Origin: Campylobacterales bacterium
Lineage (GTDB): Bacteria > Campylobacterota > Campylobacteria > Campylobacterales > QNZT01
Assembly: GCA_027081495.1 (NCBI GenBank)
Contig: JALWKJ010000110.1
Coordinates: 1-17,352, forward strand
Length of the DNA stretch: 17,352 bases
Reading direction: 5' to 3'
Shown: positions 1 to 7,040 of the stretch, one piece after another
How the letters are laid out: each line of letters starts with the position of its first letter
Numbering within the stretch: the first letter of the stretch is position 1
The notes under the pieces: generated by a model
Told to the model about the DNA's origin: nothing
The model's input: the letters and a program-made list of their open reading frames with translations, nothing else
The model's database searches: none
Made by a program: the position numbers and the translations under genes

Positions 1-68
1 CGATAATACATATGAAATTGTAGCTATTTTTTGATGGGACACACAAAAGAGACTCTTTTACCCCTTGT

Positions 69-89
69 AAGCCCCTGTTTTAGGGGTTT
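69..89. repeat. Short inverted repeat downstream of argS
   Basis: CCCCT at 72–76 pairs with AGGGG at 82–86 around a 5-base loop, and the stem extends by a G·T and two A–T pairs to 69 and 89. It lies about 60 bases past the argS stop, so it could end argS transcription. Neither strand shows a clean T-tract after the stem, which makes it a weak intrinsic terminator. A second CCCCT at 61–65 could compete for the same AGGGG. A smaller A/T-rich inverted repeat, AAAAGA/TCTTTT, lies at 45–59. I see no gene in 1–146. Confidence 0.35.
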
Positions 90-146
90 AAAAATTCTTG
101 ATTAGAAAACGCGGAAGTCAGGAGGAGTATGAGAGAAGAAATTGAT

Positions 147-1733
147 TTACATCTTCTCTTTCGCTTTTATCCCCATAAGTTTCAATCCGACTCTAATACT
201 AAGAGCTACCATAGCCGAGAGTTTGAGAAGTTTTTCTTCATTTTTGGTTCCGATAATTTTATGTTTGTTATAAAATTGATGATAAAAAGTCGCAAGCGAC
301 CTTAGATAATCGGTTAATTTTTGAAGCTGTCTCGATTCAAATGAGTCTTCTAAGACCTCCGGTAAGAGAAGAGCCGTAAAAAGTAAGTTTTTTGAATCTT
401 CATCAAGATTTTCAAGTTTCGTATTTACTACTTGATTTACGCTTTTACCGCTTTTTTCGAAGAGTTGATTTATGCGCGCGTGGGCATATTGAATATAATA
501 TATAGGGTTTGAGCTATCTTTTGTTTTTAATGTCTCTATATCAAATTCAAGATGAGTATCGCTCTTTTTCGTCAAAAATATAAATCTAAGAGCTTCCGCT
601 CCAATCTCCTCGACGACATCGCTCATGAGGATAAAATTTCCGGCTCGTTTGCTCATCTTATACGGTTGTCCGCCTTTTAGTAAAGCTACCATTTGCGAGA
701 GTATGACTTGAAGTTTTTTCGAGTCGTAACCTAAAAAGTCTATGGCGGCTTTGACTCTTGCTATATAGCCGTGATGATCCGCTCCCCAGATGTTTATATA
801 GCGGTCGTAACCTCTTTCAAACTTTTTGTCGTGATAGATAATATCACCCGCGAGATATGTTTCTCTGCCGTCTTCTCTAACTATGACCCTATCTTTTTCA
901 TCTCCCTTTTGGCTCGATTTTAGCCATATTTTCCCCTCTTTTTCATATATCGCGTCGTTATCTTTCAGTTTTTTGTATGTTTTTTCCCACTCTTTGAAAA
1001 GTTCTCTTTCGCTAACAAAATTATCAAAAAGTATATTTGCTCTAAAAAGATCTTTTTTGATTAACTCAAGCATCTTGTCTTTTGCCCAAAGACTAAGCTT
1101 TTGAATATTTTTTTCATCTTCAAATATCTCTTTGCCAAACTTCTCATTTGCTTCAAGCGAAAGATCATGAATATATTCGCCTTTGTAAAACTCCTGCGGC
1201 CAAGTTACGGGTAGTGAAGTAAATTTTTCTCTTCCCGCGAGAAAAAGAGATAATCCCAAAAGCTCTATTTGGTTTCCCGCATCGTTTACATAGTATTCAG
1301 CCGTAATATTATATCCGAGTCGTTTGCCTATCTTGCAAAGCGTATCCCCAAACACCGCTCCTCTTGCATGACCTATATGCAAAGGACCGGTCGGATTTGC
1401 GCTTACAAACTCCAGCAGGATACTTTCATCTTTCGTATCGCTTGCAAATTCGTTTTCATTTAAGATCGCTTCCGTCGTTTTTTGGTCTAAAAAAGAGTCG
1501 CTCAGTCTGAAGTTAAGGTATCCTTTGAGCGCTTCGACTTTGTTAAAGATATCCTCTTGTTCAAATTTTTTTGCAAGTTCTTCGGCGATTATCATGGGGG
1601 ATTTTCTGTGAACTTTTGCTAAAGAGAAAGCCGCCGGAGTGGCATAGTGACCAAAAGAGAGATCTTTTGGCTTTTCAAGGGCAAAATTCCCTTCAATATG
1701 TTTTTTTACGGTTGATAGGACACTTTTTTTCAA
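147..1733 (-). CDS. argS: Arginyl-tRNA synthetase (ArgS)
   Basis: Cytoplasmic class I aminoacyl-tRNA synthetase that charges tRNA-Arg with arginine using ATP. The product is 528 residues with the TTG start at 1733 chosen here. The HIGH signature sits at residues 119–122 (GPLHIGHARGA) and the KMSKS-loop equivalent KMSKR at 359–363. The C-terminal helical anticodon-binding (DALR) domain ends the protein. The frame stays open upstream to an ATG at 1826, which would add a 31-residue Lys-rich tail. That tail lies over the tatA coding sequence, looks like out-of-frame tatA, and precedes the point where ArgS homology begins. The TTG is preceded by AAAGG about 10 bases upstream and lies 13 bases after the tatA stop, so translation is probably coupled to tatA. 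The function is certain; the start is likely but not proven. Confidence 0.96.
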   Translation of the reverse strand: MKKSVLSTVKKHIEGNFALEKPKDLSFGHYATPAAFSLAKVHRKSPMIIAEELAKKFEQEDIFNKVEALKGYLNFRLSDSFLDQKTTEAILNENEFASDTKDESILLEFVSANPTGPLHIGHARGAVFGDTLCKIGKRLGYNITAEYYVNDAGNQIELLGLSLFLAGREKFTSLPVTWPQEFYKGEYIHDLSLEANEKFGKEIFEDEKNIQKLSLWAKDKMLELIKKDLFRANILFDNFVSERELFKEWEKTYKKLKDNDAIYEKEGKIWLKSSQKGDEKDRVIVREDGRETYLAGDIIYHDKKFERGYDRYINIWGADHHGYIARVKAAIDFLGYDSKKLQVILSQMVALLKGGQPYKMSKRAGNFILMSDVVEEIGAEALRFIFLTKKSDTHLEFDIETLKTKDSSNPIYYIQYAHARINQLFEKSGKSVNQVVNTKLENLDEDSKNLLFTALLLPEVLEDSFESRQLQKLTDYLRSLATFYHQFYNKHKIIGTKNEEKLLKLSAMVALSIRVGLKLMGIKAKEKM

Positions 1734-1746
1734 ATCTTGAGCGCCT

Positions 1747-1974
1747 TTATGCTTTTGTTGAAGTTTCGGATTCGCTTTTTTGAGCTGTTTGTTCTTTTCC
1801 TTCGATCTTTTCACTTTTGTTATCAACTACTTCGTCATCCTCTTTTACGGCTTTTTTAAAGTTCTTTATACCGTTGCCTAAACCTTTTGCGAGTTCGGGT
1901 ATCTTTTTGCCTCCAAAAAGTAAAAGCACGATAAGTGCGATGACTAAAAGTTCCATTCCGCTTGGCATTCCCAT
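1747..1974 (-). CDS. tatA: Sec-independent translocase subunit TatA
   Basis: Small inner-membrane protein (75 residues) that forms the pore-forming part of the twin-arginine translocase, exporting folded proteins. It shows the classic layout: a short N-terminal membrane helix (about residues 7–21), the hinge and motif FGGKKIPELAKGLG, then an amphipathic helix with alternating Lys (GNGIKNFKKAVKED), and a charged disordered tail rich in Glu, Lys and Ser. The ATG at 1974 has a good ribosome site (AGAAGGA) about 8 bases upstream. It is followed closely by argS and lies 86 bases downstream of gmk. A TATAAT box in that gap suggests its own promoter. TatB would be shorter in the hinge and longer overall, and the sequence fits TatA/E better. 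Confidence 0.95.
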   Translation of the reverse strand: MGMPSGMELLVIALIVLLLFGGKKIPELAKGLGNGIKNFKKAVKEDDEVVDNKSEKIEGKEQTAQKSESETSTKA

Positions 1975-2002
1975 TTTTTTTCCTTCTGTTAGTATGAGTA
2001 TT

Positions 2003-2038
2003 TTAGGGTATTATATCATTTATAGTTAAATGTTTGCA
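2003..2038 (-). promoter_or_regulatory. Predicted sigma-70 promoter of tatA–argS
   Basis: On the minus strand a perfect TATAAT lies at 2015–2010, in the gmk–tatA gap. The −35 region about 17 bases upstream (around 2033–2038) is only TGCAAA-like. Weak −35 boxes are normal for Campylobacterota vegetative promoters. Transcription would begin near 2003, giving a leader of about 29 bases that carries the tatA ribosome site. tatA–argS could therefore be expressed apart from gmk. Confidence 0.5.
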
Positions 2039-2060
2039 CACGGGTTTTTTGAGTTATAAT

Positions 2061-2663
2061 TTACCACTTATTTAAAAGTTCGGTTAACTCTTCGTTTGAA
2101 AGTTTAAGTCTTGCCGTATTTATTATATGTCTGAACGATTCAAGAGCTTTTTTGAAGTCGTCGTTGATAAGAAGGTATTCGTATTCGTCGATTCTGTTCA
2201 TCTCGTTTTTTGCATTGTGCAATCTTTTTTTGATCGTCTCTATCGTATCGGATCCTCTGTGCAAAAGTCTTTTTTCAAGCTCTTTTTCACTCGGGGTGGT
2301 TAAAAATACCGATGTTAGAATTTTTTCAAATCTCTTTTTTACGATCGCATGCCCTTGGACATCGATATCCAAGATTACCAACTTTTGCTCTTTTAAAGCT
2401 TTAAATATCGGTTTTAGCGATGTGCCGTAGTAGTTTCCGTGAACCTTTGCCCACTCCAAAAAAGCGCCTTCTTCTATCTCTTCTTCAAACTGCTCTTTTG
2501 ATATATAGTGATAGTCAACCCCCTCTTTTTCACCCTCTCTTTTTTCTCTGGTGGTAGAAGAGAGGGAGAAGTAGATATTTTTTTCGGAATTTAAAATCTC
2601 ATTTATTAAAGAGCTTTTACCGCATCCGCTAGGTCCGGAAACGACTAAAATCTTACCGCTCAC
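2061..2663 (-). CDS. gmk: Guanylate kinase (Gmk)
   Basis: Cytoplasmic enzyme converting GMP + ATP to GDP + ADP in purine nucleotide metabolism. The 200-residue length is normal. The P-loop GPSGCGKS is at residues 10–17, followed by the GMP-binding stretch (SLSSTTREKREGE…GVDYHY) and the lid region with LLHRGSDT. The only possible start before the P-loop is GTG at 2663. It is in the same frame as the upstream gene, separated from that gene's TAA by one codon (GGA). The AAGGA next to the GTG is too close to be a normal ribosome site; GAGAG 7 bases upstream is better placed. Translation is therefore probably coupled to the preceding acidic-protein gene, a pairing also seen in Helicobacter. Confidence 0.97.
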   Translation of the reverse strand: MSGKILVVSGPSGCGKSSLINEILNSEKNIYFSLSSTTREKREGEKEGVDYHYISKEQFEEEIEEGAFLEWAKVHGNYYGTSLKPIFKALKEQKLVILDIDVQGHAIVKKRFEKILTSVFLTTPSEKELEKRLLHRGSDTIETIKKRLHNAKNEMNRIDEYEYLLINDDFKKALESFRHIINTARLKLSNEELTELLNKW

Positions 2664-2666
2664 TCC

Positions 2667-3893
2667 TTAACTCTCTTTTTTTGTAAAGTCAAGCGTAATA
2701 TTGATTTTCATATCATTAAGCGCCTCTTTGATCATTTGAGGAGTTATCGCTTTTGCTACGGCGTCTTGAATCCACTGCTGCACATCGTTGGTTTCTACAA
2801 TCGTCTCCGAGCCCTCCGTGATTATATCCTCTTTTATAATCTCTTCATCTTTTGTTTCGCTTTGGGGATTGAGCGCTTGTTGAATATCTTTTTCATCTAA
2901 AGATTCAAAATCGTTTACCGACTCTACTATCTCCTCTTTTGCTATATAATCGCTCTCTTTTTCTATATCTTCAATTCCCTCAAGCGCGTCGAGACTTGAT
3001 CTATCGATTTTTTCTTCAGGCGTAATCTCTTGTAGTATTTGCTCTTTTTCCGTCATTAATGCTGCTCCTGCCGCCGCCGCTGCGGCTAATTTGATATTTG
3101 AGTTTTCATCTTGTCGCTCTTTTGGTTCATCGATATCCGGTTTTTGAGGTTGATCTGTTTCGGAAATCTCTTCTAATGATCTATTGTCGTTTTGTTCTTG
3201 CACAAATTGTTCCGCTACGCCTGTTGACATTATCGCGCTTGAGTCGAGAGAAAGATCTACATTTCCCAACTCTTCGTCAAGTTCGTCAAGTTCTTTTAGC
3301 GCGTCTTCCGTTTTATCGATCTCTTTTAAAGCCGTCTGTTCAGGCTCTTTTTCTCCAGCCTTGGGCGTTGTCTCCTCTTCAAGTTCCAGATCGTCCAATT
3401 CGTCCAATTCGTTTAGCTCTTCAAGTTCGTCTTCGAGTATCTCATCGATATTTTCATCGTCGCTTTCAAGAAGCTCATCTACGCTCTCATCGCTTTTTTG
3501 TTCCTCTTCTTCAAGATTCTCGTCATCTTGTGAAATCTCTTCCTCTTCAGGTTGTTGCGAAACGGTTTTATTTTGGGATGAGGAGATATTCGCTTCTATC
3601 ATCGCGACAAAGTCCGAGGGTAAAAAAGGTTTATCGAGATTGATGTCAAAACCTTCGGGAACGGGTTCTTTTTTTATGCCTATGTAACCTATCTTGTCGA
3701 AAGAGGCTTTTTTTCTTAGCTCTTCAAGAATATTTTGCGTATATTTGTCGCTGTCTATAAGCGCTATGTCGTAGTGCTTTTTGGTAGGGGTCGGTTCTAG
3801 TTTCTCCTCAAGAAGATAACCGTGTTTGTCTGAGCTCAATTGTAACAATCTTGATACAATTTTATTGTCGTTTATGAGAAATATTGATGCCAT
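2667..3893 (-). CDS. Acidic Glu-rich protein with an N-terminal pseudo-receiver domain (H. pylori 'poly E-rich protein' type)
   Basis: 408 residues, function unknown. Residues 1–103 have the outline of a response-regulator receiver: an acidic start of strand 1 (FLINDN, 5–10), YDIALID ending in Asp47 at the phospho-acceptor place, and DKPF with Lys88 in the strand-5 position. The second acidic residue is Asn8, and the Ser/Thr expected after strand 4 is missing (IGYIGIK), so phosphorylation is doubtful. Residues about 115–260 are highly acidic, with LDE repeats encoded by tandem 9-bp DNA units. An Ala-rich block (270–278) follows, then more acidic linker. A compact C-terminal segment begins with VQQWIQDAVAKAI near residue 371. 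The ATG at 3893 has GGAG 6 bases upstream. Its place beside gmk and a nucT-like gene matches H. pylori HP0322 by position and composition, from memory. Confidence 0.85.
   Translation of the reverse strand: MASIFLINDNKIVSRLLQLSSDKHGYLLEEKLEPTPTKKHYDIALIDSDKYTQNILEELRKKASFDKIGYIGIKKEPVPEGFDINLDKPFLPSDFVAMIEANISSSQNKTVSQQPEEEEISQDDENLEEEEQKSDESVDELLESDDENIDEILEDELEELNELDELDDLELEEETTPKAGEKEPEQTALKEIDKTEDALKELDELDEELGNVDLSLDSSAIMSTGVAEQFVQEQNDNRSLEEISETDQPQKPDIDEPKERQDENSNIKLAAAAAAGAALMTEKEQILQEITPEEKIDRSSLDALEGIEDIEKESDYIAKEEIVESVNDFESLDEKDIQQALNPQSETKDEEIIKEDIITEGSETIVETNDVQQWIQDAVAKAITPQMIKEALNDMKINITLDFTKKES
3275..3292. repeat. Tandem 9-bp repeat, two exact copies, in the acidic protein gene
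   Basis: CGTCAAGTT occurs twice head to tail (3275–3283 and 3284–3292). On the coding strand it adds Glu-Leu-Asp-type triplets to the acidic linker. Copy-number change would keep the reading frame. Confidence 0.7.
3392..3409. repeat. Second tandem 9-bp repeat, two exact copies, in the acidic protein gene
   Basis: CGTCCAATT occurs twice head to tail (3392–3400 and 3401–3409). It encodes another Asn/Asp-Glu-Leu stretch of the same linker. The unit differs from the one at 3275, so the two pairs probably arose separately by slippage. Confidence 0.7.
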
Positions 3894-3929
3894 AATAGCT
3901 CCGTTTTTAAATTATGTTATTATGTTGCC
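3894..3929. promoter_or_regulatory. Compact divergent promoter region, acidic-protein–gmk operon / nuclease gene
   Basis: Only 36 bases separate the two starts. An 8-bp unit ATTATGTT is tandemly duplicated at 3911–3918 and 3919–3926. Read on the minus strand, each copy gives a CATAAT box that could be the −10 of the acidic-protein gene. Read on the plus strand, TATTAT at 3918–3923 could be the −10 of the nuclease gene, with its start point at or next to the ATG. The two promoters would overlap. The call rests on box-like sequences only. Confidence 0.4.
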
Positions 3930-4490
3930 ATGACTAAAACAGATTTTTTTAAAAAATTTTTATCTATTTTATTTGTTACGGCATTTTTTATTAGACTTCC
4001 GATCTATCCGTCATCAGAGCTTTTTCTTTTGCCGCAAGATAGCGACAAAGCTCTTTTGAGTATTCTAAAGAGTATAGATAGTTCAAAAAAGTCTATAAAA
4101 ATTACAATATATAATTTTACCCATAAAAAGATAGCAAATAGATTAAAAAGAGCCGCAAAAAGAGGAGTCGAGGTAGAAATAATTTTCGATTCTAAAAGTA
4201 CAAGATCCGATCGAAGAAGAAGTATGTTTTATTATTTAGCGAAATATAAAAATATTTCTGTTTATAAATTAAAAGGAAAATTTATAAAAAAACAGAATCG
4301 CCATGGCATTATGCATCTAAAAAGCGCGCTTTTTGATCACAAAAGGGTGATATTCGGTTCGGCTAATTGGACATATTCGGCTTTTGGAAAAAATTACGAG
4401 TTGATCTATTTGGATGACGATTACGCAAAAGCCAAGCAGTTTGAAAAATATTTTAAAAAACTCAAAAATATGAGTACGCCGTTTAAATAA
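3930..4490 (+). CDS. nucT: Exported phospholipase-D-superfamily nuclease (NucT-like, single HKD motif)
   Basis: 186 residues with an N-terminal signal or anchor segment (about residues 9–24, after two Lys). It carries one HKD motif: His129, Lys131, Asp136, followed by GSANW at 143–147. Single-HKD enzymes of this size (Nuc/Nuc-like family) work as dimers, each subunit giving half of the active site. They cut DNA or RNA in the periplasm or at the cell surface. In H. pylori the neighbour of the Glu-rich protein gene is NucT, a membrane-bound nuclease tied to DNA uptake and purine salvage. No ribosome site precedes the ATG, and the likely −10 is only 7 bases upstream, so the mRNA may be leaderless. 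The start is preferred because it keeps the signal segment. The gene ends convergently, overlapping fliR by 8 bases. The nuclease fold is sure; the symbol rests on size and synteny. Confidence 0.87.
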   Translation: MTKTDFFKKFLSILFVTAFFIRLPIYPSSELFLLPQDSDKALLSILKSIDSSKKSIKITIYNFTHKKIANRLKRAAKRGVEVEIIFDSKSTRSDRRRSMFYYLAKYKNISVYKLKGKFIKKQNRHGIMHLKSALFDHKRVIFGSANWTYSAFGKNYELIYLDDDYAKAKQFEKYFKKLKNMSTPFK

Positions 4491-5250
4491 AAAGATTTTT
4501 CAGATATTCGAATGCGCTTAGAAATTCACTTTTAAAGATCGCCATAATCGCTCCTAATACCGAAACCATTACCATTATGGATAAAAATATTTTGATTGGA
4601 AATCCAACGACTAGCAGATTAAATTGCGGCATAGTTTTCATAAGCATTCCAAAGATTACATCCGCTAGTATGGAAAGGGCGATAAACGGAAACGATAGCA
4701 CAAGTCCCATCATGAACATATGAGTTACCGCTTTTGAGAGGTATTGCCAAATATCGGGATGAGGATAAAAGGCTCCAAGTTCTATGTGAGTGATCGAGTT
4801 GCTTAAAAATAGCAGCATTAGATGATGACCGTTAAACGCTAACAAAATCAACACCGCTAAAAGAGTAAGAATCTGTCCGATAATCGGAGTGTTAGATCCT
4901 GTTACGGGATCCATAACCGAAGCCATTGAAAAGCCCATGATCATAGATATCTGACTTCCGGCAAGTCCAAGCGCCGCAAAAACGAAATTTAAAACAAGAC
5001 CCGCGATGAAGCCGAGCATTAACTCTCCGAGTACTAAAAGCGCGATGTTTCCTACCTCATAGGGGATATTCGATAACGAGGCGACTGGAAAAAATAAAAT
5101 CGTCAAATAAAACGCAAGAGCGGTTTTGACGGGTATTGGTACGGCTATATGCGAAAAGAAAGGGAAAAAAGCCATTACGCCGCTTATGCGGGAGAAGAGT
5201 AGAAAAAAAATAACGGCATTGTTACTTGTAAGAAGTTCCGCAAGTTGCAC
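4483..5250 (-). CDS. fliR: Flagellar export apparatus protein FliR
   Basis: Integral inner-membrane component of the flagellar type III export gate, working with FliP and FliQ. The 255 residues are typical of the family and contain about six hydrophobic spans. The family's conserved cytoplasmic stretch GFSMASVMDPVTGSNTPIIGQ-like lies at residues about 106–126, and the C-terminal MPQFNLLVVGFPIKI region is also characteristic. The start is GTG at 5250, with AAGG about 6 bases upstream, 8 bases after the stop of the ABC ATPase gene. It is last in the rpsB–tsf–ABC–fliR series. The other flagellar export genes are not in the window. The homologous type III secretion protein (SctT) is possible in principle, but I see no secretion cluster here. 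Confidence 0.95.
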   Translation of the reverse strand: MQLAELLTSNNAVIFFLLFSRISGVMAFFPFFSHIAVPIPVKTALAFYLTILFFPVASLSNIPYEVGNIALLVLGELMLGFIAGLVLNFVFAALGLAGSQISMIMGFSMASVMDPVTGSNTPIIGQILTLLAVLILLAFNGHHLMLLFLSNSITHIELGAFYPHPDIWQYLSKAVTHMFMMGLVLSFPFIALSILADVIFGMLMKTMPQFNLLVVGFPIKIFLSIMVMVSVLGAIMAIFKSEFLSAFEYLKNLFI

Positions 5251-5258
5251 TTTTTTCC

Positions 5259-5951
5259 TTAAAGAATGACCGGAATCAGCCTTTTGTTTTTTAATCTATA
5301 TACCGTATTGCATCTTGAAGCTATTTTTTCATCATGAGTTACGATAAAAAGTCCTCTGTCGCTTTGTTTTGTGTATTCTAACATGACATCCATGACATCA
5401 TTTGCCGTTTCGCGGTCAAGATTTCCGGTTGGCTCGTCCGCAAATATCAATCTCGGCTTTTTTATAAGAACTCTTGCTATCGATACTCTTTGCTGTTGAC
5501 CGCCTGAGAGTTCTGAGACATTTTGTTTGAGCGTATTTTCAATTTTCAATTTTTTTATTAGATTTATATCTATCTTTTTGTTTGAGATCAAAGAGGATAT
5601 TTCAAGATTCTCTTTTACGCTAAATCCCTTAAAAAGATAGTGTGACTGAAAGATAATTCCTATCTCTTTTCGTCTGATTTCAAGAAGATTTTTGTCGCTT
5701 TGAAGATACATATTTTGTCCAAGATAATCAACGGATCCTTTTTTTGGTTTTAATAAAGTCGCAAGAATATGAAGAAGCGTGGATTTTCCGCTTCCGCTGA
5801 TACCTAAAATAGCGATAGACTCTTTTTTGTTGATGGAAATATTGATGTTTTCAAAAAGCGTATAGTCAAAACCGTGAGAGAGATCTTTTGCCTGAAGCAG
5901 CGTGTTCGTATATCTTTTTTGCGCGGAGGTATTTGCCGCTGTTTCAAACAT
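5259..5951 (-). CDS. ABC transporter ATP-binding protein, LolD/FtsE/MacB-like
   Basis: 230-residue nucleotide-binding subunit. Walker A GISGSGKST is at residues 50–58, the Q-loop (IFQSH) near 100–104, the signature SGGQQQR at 149–155, Walker B LIFADEP at 168–174 followed by TGNLD, and the H-loop His at 206. The pattern FADEPTGNLD after SGGQQQRVSIARV is typical of the LolD/FtsE/MacB group, which power mechanotransmission-type membrane partners. No permease gene is adjacent, so the partner must be encoded elsewhere and the substrate is unknown. A TTG at 5957 would add two residues, but the GAGG site is 8 bases before the ATG at 5951, which I prefer. About 15 residues precede the usual family start. 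The gene follows tsf by 23 bases. Confidence 0.9.
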   Translation of the reverse strand: MFETAANTSAQKRYTNTLLQAKDLSHGFDYTLFENINISINKKESIAILGISGSGKSTLLHILATLLKPKKGSVDYLGQNMYLQSDKNLLEIRRKEIGIIFQSHYLFKGFSVKENLEISSLISNKKIDINLIKKLKIENTLKQNVSELSGGQQQRVSIARVLIKKPRLIFADEPTGNLDRETANDVMDVMLEYTKQSDRGLFIVTHDEKIASRCNTVYRLKNKRLIPVIL

Positions 5952-5974
5952 TTGCAAATACCTCTTTTTCTTTT

Positions 5975-7039
5975 TTAGCCAAGCTGCGCGGCAACCTCTG
6001 CCGCGAAGTCGTCGTCTTTTTTCTCTATGCCTTCTCCAAGCTCGTATCTGACAAATTTGGTGATTTCTATATTGTCGCCTAAATCTTTCGATTTTTGCGC
6101 TACTACCTGAGAAACCGTTTTTTTATCATCAAGAGCGTAAAATTGATCCAGCAGACACAATTGCTGATCTAAAAGAGTGTTGTCGGCTATGTATCTGTCT
6201 AATTTACCGGGAAGAATTCTATCCCAAATTTTTTCCGGCTTGCCCTCTTTTTTTAGCTCCTCTTTTATCTTCTCTTCTACTTTTGCCATAGTTTCATCCG
6301 TTAGTTGAAGTTTTGAGATAAAATCCGGTACATTTTTCAAAGGCTTGCCCAATCTTTTTAACTCTTCATTCTCTTTTTCTATGGATTTTGCGATTCCTTC
6401 AGTCTCTTTTTCTACAAAATCGGCATCAAGTTCTTTATAGCTTAAAAACTGAGGTTTAAGAGCCGCTATATGCATAGCGATCTGTTTTAAGAAATCGGTT
6501 ACCGCCGTTTTGTTTTTAGCGTCGTCATATTTTGCGCTTACAAGCACGCCGATTTTTCCTCCCATATGAGTATAGCCGTTAACTACCTCGTTGTCTTGGG
6601 TTTTAATGATTTCAAATCTTCGCACAACGATGTTTTCACCGATCGTAGCGATGTTCGATTTTACGAACTCGTCGAAAGATACGCCTTCTATTTGGCTTTT
6701 GTTGAGTTCGTCGATATTTGCCGGCTCTGTCGTATGTATATGATTTACCGTCTTTTTCGCAAAGTTTTGAAACTGCTCGTTTTTTGCTACAAAATCTGTT
6801 TCGGCGTTTACTTCCACCATAGTCGCTTTATCAAAATCGGGCTCTATTTCGATAGCGACCGTACCTTCGGCGGCGATTCTGTCTGATTTTTTACCGGCGC
6901 TCGAGAGTCCTTTCTTTTTTAGCCAGTCGATCGCTCCCTCAATATCCGCGCTGCTTTCGACCAGCGCTTTTTTACAGTCCATCATACCCGCACCGGTTTT
7001 TTCTCTAAGCTCTTTTACCATTGCTGCAGTAACTGCCAT
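5975..7039 (-). CDS. tsf: Translation elongation factor Ts (EF-Ts)
   Basis: Guanine-nucleotide exchange factor that regenerates EF-Tu·GTP from EF-Tu·GDP. The N-terminal UBA-like domain (VKELREKTGAGMMDCKKAL, residues 8–26) and the EF-Tu-contacting motif TDFVAKNE (81–88) are intact. At 354 residues it is longer than the E. coli protein (about 283), as is usual in Campylobacterota, with an extended, charged second half. The ATG at 7039 lies one base after the rpsB stop. Its ribosome site AGGAG overlaps the end of rpsB, so the pair is translationally coupled in the standard rpsB–tsf order. Confidence 0.98.
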   Translation of the reverse strand: MAVTAAMVKELREKTGAGMMDCKKALVESSADIEGAIDWLKKKGLSSAGKKSDRIAAEGTVAIEIEPDFDKATMVEVNAETDFVAKNEQFQNFAKKTVNHIHTTEPANIDELNKSQIEGVSFDEFVKSNIATIGENIVVRRFEIIKTQDNEVVNGYTHMGGKIGVLVSAKYDDAKNKTAVTDFLKQIAMHIAALKPQFLSYKELDADFVEKETEGIAKSIEKENEELKRLGKPLKNVPDFISKLQLTDETMAKVEEKIKEELKKEGKPEKIWDRILPGKLDRYIADNTLLDQQLCLLDQFYALDDKKTVSQVVAQKSKDLGDNIEITKFVRYELGEGIEKKDDDFAAEVAAQLG

Positions 7040-7040
7040 T

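Noticed and set aside
129..305. Plus-strand reading frame with AGGAGG just before its ATG, running antisense into argS
   Set aside because: It is short, lies almost entirely over the conserved 3' end of argS, and shows no protein-like features. The ribosome-site match is probably chance.
3098..3687. Plus-strand frames of 167–181 codons opposite the acidic protein gene
   Set aside because: Their Ser/Leu/Arg-rich products are the mirror of Glu/Asp-rich codons on the other strand. Low-complexity shadows.
3930..4490. Nuclease as phospholipase or cardiolipin synthase
   Set aside because: Those enzymes carry two HKD motifs in a much longer protein. This one has a single motif, typical of Nuc-like nucleases.
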